A DNA stretch of 64,000 nucleotides from Selaginella moellendorffii (lineage: Eukaryota > Streptophyta > Lycopodiopsida > Selaginellales > Selaginellaceae). The stretch's first letter is position 1; each line of letters starts with the position of its first letter. The notes beneath the pieces are model-generated. The model was not told where the DNA came from. It saw only the letters and a program-made list of their open reading frames with translations, and searched no databases. Made by a program: the position numbers and the translations under genes. The DNA lies in assembly GCF_000143415.4 (NCBI RefSeq), contig NW_003314267.1, positions 1,185,309 to 1,249,308 of the forward strand, read 5' to 3'. This document shows, piece by piece, positions 55,390 through 64,000 of this stretch.

Positions 55390-56664
55390 ATGGCCGATGC
55401 GTCCAACAAGAAACGCGGCGCGCTTCGGCAGATTACCAAGGACGATCGGGCAGACGAGGACGAGGAGGATGCCTCTCCATCGGAGCAAGGGACATTCGCG
55501 AGGGCCAGCGACGAGGTACTCGCGACGAGGAAGATTGTCAAGGTCCGGCGGAGTTCTTCCACGGCAGCGGCGCCATCGGGGCCGAATTTGTTCGCAAACA
55601 TCCAGCTCGTAGCTCCCGGCACCGCTCCTCCGTTGGTTTCTTCCACTCCAGCTCCAGCTCCGGTGATGGATTCGTCAGTGAAAGATCCGGGCGAGAATGC
55701 GAAGGATGGAGGAAAGAATGCGAATGGAAACGGCAACGCCAAGGAAGAGGAAGAGAAGCAAGCAAAGGAAGAGGTGGCTCCAAACGAGAATGGGGAGAAG
55801 GAGGGTGGCAATCCAGGGAAAGCTCCAGTGGCAGCGGCGCTACCAAAATCCTTCGATCAAGTCTCCTCCAGCGCCAACGCATTTGGATCTTTCGGCACGG
55901 CCTTCTCCACCTCGAGTTTCTCCTTCTCGACGACTGGATCATCGTTTAGCTTCGGGAGCTCGCCGGCAATGGGTTTTGGTTTTTTTGGCTCCTCCACCAC
56001 CACCACCACCGCGACGCCAGCCGAGGGAGGGAAGTTCCCACTCTTTGGACAGGCGCCGCCGAGCAGCGGCGACACGGCGGCGCCGCCATCGAGCAGCAGC
56101 GGCGGTGGAGGTGGCGGCGGCGGACACCCGACGGTGTCGCTTCAGGAGGTTCCGGTCGAGACGGGGGAGGAGAACGAAAAGGCGGCGTTCTCCGGCGATG
56201 GGATCCTGTACGAGTTCGTGGACAAGAGCTGGAAGGAGCGGGGTAAAGGCGAGCTCAAGCTCAACTTGTCCGAGGATTTGAAGAAGGCCCGGCTGGTGAT
56301 GCGATCCAGGGGGAACTTGAAGCTGCTGCTCAACGCCAGCCTCTTCCCGGACATGAGGATGAGCAAGATGGACGGGCGGAGCGTCACGTTTGCGTGTGTT
56401 AACAGCGCCGCCGCCGCCGCCAGCGCCGCCAAGGATGGCAAGGCTGTGCTTACCACGTACGCCGTGAAGCTGCGAGACGCGGCCGGGATTCCAGAGTTCC
56501 TGGGGCTGGTTGAGGCGCACAAGGGGATCAAGCCGGTGGCGGAGGCGGCGGAGGAAGCGGAGGAGGTGGCGGCGGTGGAACAAAAGGCTGATGATCAAAG
56601 TGGCAGCGAAGATGCTCAACGAAACAGTGGCGAGGAACAAGCGCCAAAAGAAGAACAGGTGTGA
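55390..56664 (+). CDS. Nucleoporin NUP50-like protein with RanBP1 domain
   Basis: Single coding exon, 424 aa. The N-terminus, KKRGALRQITKD and FARASDEVLATRKIVKVRR, is the NUP50 importin-alpha-binding region, followed by NLFANIQLV. The middle is disordered and acidic with FG-type repeats (SFGTAF, FSFGSSPAMGFGFFG, FPLFGQ). The C-terminal Ran-binding domain runs from about residue 255 (TVSLQEVPVETGEENE, LYEFVDKSWKERGKGELKLN, ARLVMRSRGNLKLLLNASLF). It works at the nuclear-pore basket in Ran-dependent import. The RanBP1 segment contains an Ala-rich insertion (SAAAAASAAK). The start is the first ATG after the leader intron. Confidence 0.9.
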   Translation: MADASNKKRGALRQITKDDRADEDEEDASPSEQGTFARASDEVLATRKIVKVRRSSSTAAAPSGPNLFANIQLVAPGTAPPLVSSTPAPAPVMDSSVKDPGENAKDGGKNANGNGNAKEEEEKQAKEEVAPNENGEKEGGNPGKAPVAAALPKSFDQVSSSANAFGSFGTAFSTSSFSFSTTGSSFSFGSSPAMGFGFFGSSTTTTTATPAEGGKFPLFGQAPPSSGDTAAPPSSSSGGGGGGGGHPTVSLQEVPVETGEENEKAAFSGDGILYEFVDKSWKERGKGELKLNLSEDLKKARLVMRSRGNLKLLLNASLFPDMRMSKMDGRSVTFACVNSAAAAASAAKDGKAVLTTYAVKLRDAAGIPEFLGLVEAHKGIKPVAEAAEEAEEVAAVEQKADDQSGSEDAQRNSGEEQAPKEEQV

Positions 56665-57034
56665 GCGAGCGATCTTTCTACATTTTGTTGTGTGCTTGCG
56701 ATCGATCGATCAACTTCAAAACATTGATATTTGATTGAAATACTAATCGGAAGAACAAAGTGATAGCCACCATGTCGACCATGTCCGCCACCACGTTACT
56801 ATCGTTACCATCGGTGATACCGGCGTTGGTAGTGGCGCTGGCCCTGGAACTGGAACGTGACCCTGCGCATCGTCAAGGTGGACGTGATTATACCACATGT
56901 GAATTGGCGTCATAGCTGTCTGTCTAGGGTTTGTGAGCATACGGTAGAATATACTACAAGAAGAATATGCTTTTAAAGATTCGATTTACTCTAGAAGGAG
57001 AATATTCTAGCTCTTGCACTTGCGCTAGGGCTAG

Positions 57035-57913
<879 letters not shown>

Positions 57914-57937
57914 AGTCCGTGTGTATTTAGCAGCAAG

Positions 57938-57992
57938 AACTCTCAAGAACAAGAACAATTAAAACAGGAACTCTCAAGAACAAGAACAATTA
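57938..57992 (+). repeat. Short tandem duplication
   Basis: GAACTCTCAAGAACAAGAAC occurs twice 30 bp apart just after the NKAP gene. The rest of 57993-58369 shows nothing I can name. Confidence 0.8.
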
Positions 57993-58369
57993 AGGCAGGG
58001 ATAAAGAGTGGGCTCTGATCATCACACCAAGTGTATTAATCCTTTATCATCATGTGGAAGAAAATCTACGAATTACTCGAAGAACTAGAAGCTATAACTG
58101 TTCGAGATTATGTATATAAGCTTTATTTTCAGTTTTCTTAGGTTTAAAATGTTCTTAGAGAATAAACTTTTATCCATTTCTGGCCGTCCGATTCCAACGG
58201 TCAAATTTAAATCCTGGCCGTCCGTTCTTGGATGTTTTTCCCACGACATCTGCTTTTGCTTGACGAACACTGTGCGATTGGATCGGCTAGACTTCAGGTG
58301 CGAGCTGGCTCTCTGGATCCATTGCGTAGTTTTTCTAGAACTTAAGTTGATCACACAGATTTGTTTTGA

Positions 58370-61300
58370 TACAGTGAGGATGGAACGCTCTTGGCTGCCA
58401 CTACAAACGGTGGCAAAACCTTTGTGTGGGGGCTCGATGGAGGCCATTGTTTGCGCATTCACTCTTCAGGCGATGTTCATGGCCGCAGCTCCATCTAGCG
58501 TCAAGCAAAGCTGACGAAACAGTTTCTTTCACTCTCGTGGCTTCCAGGCCATAACCAGAGCGAAGACTAGAATCGCACGCATCCTTTCTCAGCCTCTGGC
58601 ATAAAGCTACTGGAATTGTAACTATTGCTTCCTTTGCTTCTCACACAAGGTAATAACTCATCTCGGGTGCTGTCCAATTAGCCAGTGATAGTGTTACTTC
58701 TAGTCTTGGCAACGTTTTTTGTTTCCCACCAAGCCTCGAAGAAAACAAATAACTGTTTTTCTGAATCAGCAAAGTTTAAATGCTACAAACACTTATATGA
58801 TCTTCCTTCCTAGCTTGCACTTACACCATCAATTGGTGTAGAAAGTTGTGTATGACCCGAGCAACCTCTGTTTTGTAAGATATCTCCGCTCACTTCTTGC
58901 CTTGATGACGTTAGAGCCACCTTCTCTCCAGCCGATGAAAATCTGCCACCGAAGTTCTATCACTCCCGACGGGGATCATCACGGAGTGTTAAGCCACCGC
59001 CTTCAAGTTTTGATCCAAGTACCTAGCCATGCCTGCGACAACTTGATCCCGTCCACTGCACATCCTGATGCATTTGCATCGAAAGCTGGAACTCAGTGAG
59101 GCAGGAGCTCTCTCTTCCTCCTCCCCCACCTCCTCCTGATCACCGAGAGGACGTAGAGGAAGAAGAGGAAGAGCAGCGCAAACAGCAGCCCGGCAAGGAT
59201 TGGAAGAAGCAGCGGGGTTGCCGCCACAGCCGTCGCTTGCAAGTTGAGATCATTGGAGGAAGCCAGCTGAAGATACGCATTGCTGCTGCTGCCGCCACCT
59301 TCGCCTTCGAGCAGCGAGTTCAGAAAGGCATCACTGCTGCTAATGCCTTCTCCTTCAAATAACTCGATGAAATCACTGGCACTGGCACTGCTGCTGCTCA
59401 CCCCGACGTCATACACTAAACTCTGAGAGCTCGATATCGGAGTCTCTTCAGCTTCTTGAAACGTTTCAGTGTTGATCCTCTTGGCCTTCCCACCATCCTC
59501 GCCCAAGCTTCGAGGGAACCACCGCCACATAAAAGATGGTGGCGATGCTGGTGGTGGTGAAGCATTGCTGCTAGCCTCCTTAGTGTCACCAGTGCCGCCA
59601 GCCAGTAACTTCTGAGATGGAAATCCTGTCGCTGCATGGGACTTTAGCACCTGTTAAGTGTCCATCTTAGTACGAATATATCTGGTTCCTGTCAGCAGAG
59701 GCATACCTTGTAGGATGACTCCTCGGCCATTGCTGCTGCAAGTTCTTCACTATTCTTGTATGGAAGCCTCCTGTGCAATCCCACACCATCACCTCGCAAG
59801 CTCCGCCAAAAGACTGAAGCGGGTGTCGATGAAACATCAGCTTGCCTCAACAACTTTCGAGATCCTGCTGCTGCATGAGACTTTAGCACCTGTTCAGTGT
59901 AGATCTTAGTACAAATACATATCTGCTTCCTGTCAACAGAGACATACCTTGTGGGATGACTCCTCGGCCATTGCTGCCACAAGCTCTTGTCCTTCACTAT
60001 TCTTGTCTGGAGGCCTCCTGTGCTTTCTCACGCTGCTGGTGCCATCGCCTCTCAACCTCTGCCAAAAGACTGAAGCTTGTTCTCCATCTTGTTGTGGTCG
60101 CAGTGGAGCTATGAAGCGGAACAGAGAAGGTCCATTCTCGTTGGAGACGAAGATAGGAGGACCTGGCGCTGCTTCCAGAAGCATCCGTCGGGAACTGATA
60201 ACTGGGAATCGATGCCACCCCAGGAAGTTTTTGAGTTCTTCCCATAATTCCTGGGACGTCACCTCGTCCTCCTCCAAGCCCGCGTTCAAAAGCCTACTCC
60301 ACATTTCTTCTTTTATCGACTGAAGAGTGGTCGGTAGCTTCCAAGTCCACTCTCCAACTAGCTTCTTAAGTTCCTCCACCTCCGGATGCATTTCGGCTCT
60401 GGACGGTAGCTGCACCGACGGGAATGTCCAGGTCCGAAAGTAGCTCTGGATATCCTCCCAGCTCAGGTTGTCGTCGTCGTCGTCAATCGCAAGCGTCTTG
60501 CCACCAAGAGAAGTATACCGAACTGAATCCACAGCGCCAACCATGACCGCCTTTAGCTGCAAGAGAAGGTTGGTGCGGATCCAAGCAAACCATCTAAGCT
60601 CTCGAGTTACCTCTTGCGAATCATGGTTGTCATCCTCGAGTACAGGTAATGGTGGTGGATCATACTCGGGAACACTTGACGCTGTCGCGTGACTGCTGGC
60701 GATAACTGCCTCGAGCTGCGAGGGTGGTGCTGGCGAGGACGAATCCTCCAGCTCGATTGGAGTAACGGGCTGCAAGAGAAGATTAGCTACATCTGGAGTT
60801 ACCTCTTGCAAGTCATGCTCGTCATCCTCTTCGAGTACAGGTGCACCATACTCGGGAACACTTGATGCTGGGTCACTGCTGGCGATCACTGCCTCGAGCT
60901 GCGCTGGGAAATCCTCCGCTTTCTTGTTCGCTGTTGCGGCAGGAGTCTGCCCGCACGCGAAAAATGTCAAGGAACAAGAAAAAATGACAGAAACGAGCGA
61001 GCTGTACACACCTCAAGGAGGAGGGCCTTCAACCCTGTTGCCTGTGTGCTTGCCTGCGTGCTTGCCTGTGCTGGAGCGCGTCGCAACCAGGAGAACGCTA
61101 ATGCTAGAGCTTCCATCGCCGCCAATATAATAGGGCAGGGTTACTATGTAAAATATCTATTTAGAAGATCGTGAGAGACGAGGAATATTATCGAAGGAAT
61201 ATATGTAAAGAGATTTGCTGGATCTCAAGCAAGTCGCGAATCTGAGGATCATCAGCGGCCTTCTTTCAACCGCATCCCGCGTTTTGTACTGCTTCTGGAA

Positions 61301-61650
61301 GTGAACCACCCATCCTTCTGATTTATATCTAAGTTATGAAACCATTTCAACTCGCATCCTCTCAAACGTACCTCACCCTTTAAAAGACATTGCGCAGCGC
61401 AGACCGTTCAGCTGTGAGTCTTTGTATCCCCACTTACCCCGTTAGATCAGATTAAGAATATCACTTTTGAAGAGTGAGGGAGCATTGGAAACCCGTGTTG
61501 CGATTGTTGTACACAGTAACTCCAGATAGCCTGCAATAAAGAGAAACACGAAATACTTGACTATAGAAACTTCAATGTGGTGTGGCTGGTGGAAAACCTA
61601 GAACAAGTTAACTGGCAGCATCCTCTCAAATTCCTCTGCACGATGGAGGG
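58370..61650 (-). repeat. Duplicated block, copy 3 (inverted)
   Basis: Reverse complement of about 16350-19690: it carries the 614-aa gene, its 5' flank to the TGTGGTGTGGCTGGTGGAAA string and the 3' flank including the P450-flank segment. It lacks the 285-aa-family gene and the gypsy element. Confidence 0.85.
59093..61116 (-). CDS. 614-aa acidic protein with C-terminal membrane segment (intact copy)
   Basis: Four exons, all phase 0: 61116-61012, 60946-59948, 59889-59707, 59650-59093 (introns 65, 58 and 56 nt). A 54-nt GT..AG segment within exon 2 may be a further, frame-neutral intron. The protein has an N-terminal MEALALAFSWLRR plus QAST repeats. Two tandem acidic repeats follow, each beginning QLEAVIASS and containing SSVPEYD. 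A globular-looking middle comes next (LKKLVGEWTWKLPTTLQSIK, ELWEELKNFLGWHRF). Exon 3 repeats the end of exon 2 (ASVFW..LRGDG, KNSE, AAAMAEESS). A Ser/Glu-rich stretch leads to a C-terminal hydrophobic helix (LLLPILAGLLFALLFLFFLY) and basic tail RRRWGRRKR. This suggests a tail-anchored protein. Family unknown; function not inferable. Confidence 0.65.
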
Positions 61651-61659
61651 TGTGTACTT

Positions 61660-61811
61660 GGGAAATGGAGGGAGCTACGAAGATTCCTTGCCTTTCCACG
61701 CACGAGACCTTGGTAGACGTCGCCATTTGCATAGTAAAACGTATTGCTTTCGCCTTGGACCCAATTTCCGTCGTAGAAGATCGTCCATCGACCTTGAAAA
61801 CGTAGAATCAC
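61660..61811 (-). pseudogene. Possible MORN-repeat fragment
   Basis: The minus strand reads FYDGNWVQGE and FYYANGDVYQGLVRGKA, which has the Y-x-G-x-W ... NGDxYxG pattern of MORN repeats. Only about 1.5 units are present, without a start codon in context, right at the edge of the duplicated block. Probably an exon fragment; a chance match is possible. Confidence 0.3.
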
Positions 61812-63885
61812 GACGAGAAGGATTTACGATCGTTACTTCATTCATTTCTAGTTGTTCTCCTCCAGACCGTCCTTTATACGAACCACCTTGAAAGCACATC
61901 TCCACCGATGGAGGAGTTCGCCCGTTTTCCTGATGAAACTAATGACAAATATATGTAAGAACAAACCAAATGGAAACTTTGGCAGCTCGTTGCGACAGAG
62001 ATTGCTCTGGCCTGTTGCGATTTCTGTCTTGGGTCAACTCGACCCCGTCGATTCCCATCCTTAGAACGCCGGGCAGTCACGGGGGTGCATTTCATCCTTT
62101 TGTCTCTCTTGCTCGCAACAATTGGTTTTGGGACGTATACACCAGAAACCAGATGGGAATCATGTTGAGGGCTACCTGCGATTCGCTGCGCCCGATAGCC
62201 CAAGGATCTGAGCAGAACCGAATGATAGCAAATGAATGAAGTAGAGAAACGTATCTTACCATTTCTGGTATCGAGAATTCAATAGTTCCATCACCTATAA
62301 AAGACGATGGCAATTGTCATAAACGGGAAGCAATGTCGTAACTTACAGTTATCAGTCTCTTGTTAGTAATGTCTCGTCAACCTCACATAACTTGCAAAAG
62401 GACAAGTCATCTTACCGAGAAGCAAGTCATCAGCAGCTTTAAGAGTGGAAGAGCAAACAAGACCGAAACAGTAAAACTGACAGCTTATTAAGAAAGACTT
62501 ACTTTCGCTAGATGGTTTCGTGGCAATACAAACCAGCTAAGCGTATGCAAAAGCCTCCTACCAAGCACTGATATATAAAGGACTTTGCTTCTAATATTGT
62601 GTCTTCGACACTTCTAAATATTTGAGACTTAGAAAAGTTTGCACCTCAAGACCACCACCAGTGTGCACAGCCCTGAGTTTGGCACATACTGCGTCCAAGC
62701 CTTGACACAAAGAACAGAAAACATGCCCTTCAAATGGAAAATTACTCGTACAAACATACCAACACAATGTCAGTTCATGGATTTTCAATAAGTGGCCCTG
62801 CCATTTAGCAAAGAAATGTTCTGTAAAGGAGAAATAATTTGTTCTGGTTCTAAACTGTCACAACTCGCGAGCTCCACAATGTCGCCCGCGACGCCGATTC
62901 TAGCTTGGGATTTTTCTCCTTTTCTTGTCTAGAATCAACCACTCTTCTCTCTAAATACCTTCAAAACAACATCAAGAACTCCCTCTCTAACAACCTGTCA
63001 CACTTTCACGTCGAGGGCGGCTCTCAAGGACGTGTTGCAGCTGGCCGTGGATGGAGCTGGCAGAACAAGCGAGCAGGGTCTTGACGGGGCTTGACACTTT
63101 GTCATCTGCGCGGGCAGAGAAGCCCAGCTAGCCCGTTTCAGCTCCCTCAGCCATGCGACGCAAGATTAAACTCACGGCAAGACAAGGCCCTCTCAGCACA
63201 CTCTCCTCCTAGCTCCTCGTATTTGAGCATTTCAGCTTCTCAGCCAGCCGCCACAAGACAACAGCTTCTTCGGTCACATCTCAATATCAAGACACAAGCT
63301 ACACTGCTCATCGACAACAAGATCTAGACCATGGACCAGCTCAAGAAGTTCTGCTGCAAGTATGGTAACCTCTGCAGTATGGCAAAACAGGAGAAGAGCA
63401 TTCCTCAAGGATCTCAAGCACTGAGAGAAGGCAGCAGGCCCTACCAAATATGCCAAACTAACTTCAGCGTCCTTCAAGGATCAAGTCCAAGTAGCTCAAC
63501 TGTTGGACTTCGCCCCAGTTCCAATTGCGGAGTCAGCCAGCAACACCTTGGATGCCGAGAACTTGGCGTTACCATGATGTGGGCAATGGGAACTGAGTCA
63601 AGACCCAAGGCCACCTAAGCAAGACAATTTCCCCTCCCAAGCAAAGGAAGAAGTCAGAATTACATCAAGAGCCAAAGCATGACGAATGCTCAAGCAAAGA
63701 AAGAAGCTGTCACAGATAGACAAGCAAGAAAGCCACGTGGTCGAACCACTCGACCTCTCAAAGCCGAGCGTCGTCCGCAGCCCAGCCCCAAGACATCCCG
63801 TTAAGCACAATCCACCGTAGTCAATGGTCTTAAGCTTCTAAACAAAGGCCTAGTCAATATGGAAAGCAATGTTGCATCGAGAGAG
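61812..63885. other. Two-kb region without recognisable genes
   Basis: Only short, unconserved frames. A 95-codon plus-strand frame at 63331-63618 (MDQLKKFCCKYGNLC) has an ATG in fair context after a pyrimidine-rich leader, but I recognise no domain and the composition is neutral. Confidence 0.4.
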
Positions 63886-64000
63886 AGCACAAATCGCCAA
63901 TTCCAAACCAAGATATACTCCTCGCATCTTGTGCAGCTTGGGAAGCAGGTTGCAACTGACAAGGTCAAGTGCTCATCAGCCAAGATCACTATTACAATCA
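63886..64000 (-). repeat. Inverted partner of 1010-1105
   Basis: The reverse complement reads TTGGCTGATGAGCACTTGAC and GTTGCAACCTGCTTCC, as in the first block at 1030-1075 (and partly 16180-16220). It runs to the window edge, so a further copy of the block may continue beyond. Confidence 0.75.

Noticed and set aside
55697-56640. Long Arg- or Ala-rich frames opposite or shifted within NUP50
   Set aside because: Low-complexity shadows of the NUP50 coding sequence.
61660-61811. A full MORN-repeat gene
   Set aside because: Only one to two units readable; kept as a low-confidence fragment instead.

Overview
The window is nuclear DNA of a land plant, most likely a lycophyte of the Selaginella type. 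This is inferred from intron-containing plant housekeeping genes whose GT..AG introns are mostly only 49-65 nt long, an intronless PLS-type PPR gene, SHAQKYF-MYB and class B heat-shock-factor genes, and abundant local duplications mixed with decayed Ty3/gypsy elements. Genus assignment is inference. All gene models were built by hand from splice sites and reading-frame continuity.

Layout. (1) 1-28.6 kb is repeat-rich accessory DNA. A block of about 4.4 kb (1-4545) carrying a 285-aa-family gene on the minus strand and a tail-anchored-looking gene on the plus strand is repeated directly at 15154-19555. A third copy of the plus-strand gene lies inverted at 58.4-61.65 kb and is the only one with a fully intact frame. 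Decayed Ty3/gypsy copies lie at 4.55-8.87 kb and 20.18-24.08 kb (both +) and 24.08-27.61 kb (inverted), the last two tail to tail. A miniature LTR element (TRIM) is nested in the second copy. Between them are tandemly duplicated unknown loci (9.2-10.5 and 12.5-14.1 kb) and a PPR fragment.
(2) 28.9-57.9 kb is a compact gene-dense region: CYP71-clan P450 (-), phosphomevalonate kinase (-), tRNA-Thr(CGU), GH85 cytosolic ENGase (+), a pseudokinase with Sel1 repeats (-), PPR (-), SHAQKYF MYB (+), a Crinkler/RHS-type NTPase pseudogene (-), HSFB (+), MIA40 (-), Josephin-like protease (+), two paralogous small membrane proteins flanking a secreted peptide gene and a 384-aa unknown, TSR2 (-), NUP50 (+) and NKAP (+).
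(3) 58.4-64 kb returns to duplicated, mostly non-coding DNA.

There is no operon logic, but head-to-head pairs stand out: MIA40/Josephin (29 bp between start codons), TSR2/NUP50 (159 bp), and the 384-aa unknown/107-aa membrane protein (179 bp). Functions represented include the mevalonate pathway (PMK), free N-glycan processing (ENGase), intermembrane-space import (MIA40), 40S ribosome maturation (TSR2), nuclear transport (NUP50), RNA processing (NKAP, PPR) and transcription (MYB, HSFB). The most unusual items are the HRD-to-HRC pseudokinase with a helical N-terminus and Sel1 tail, the three-copy 614-aa transmembrane family with duplicated exons, and the Crinkler/RHS-like relic.
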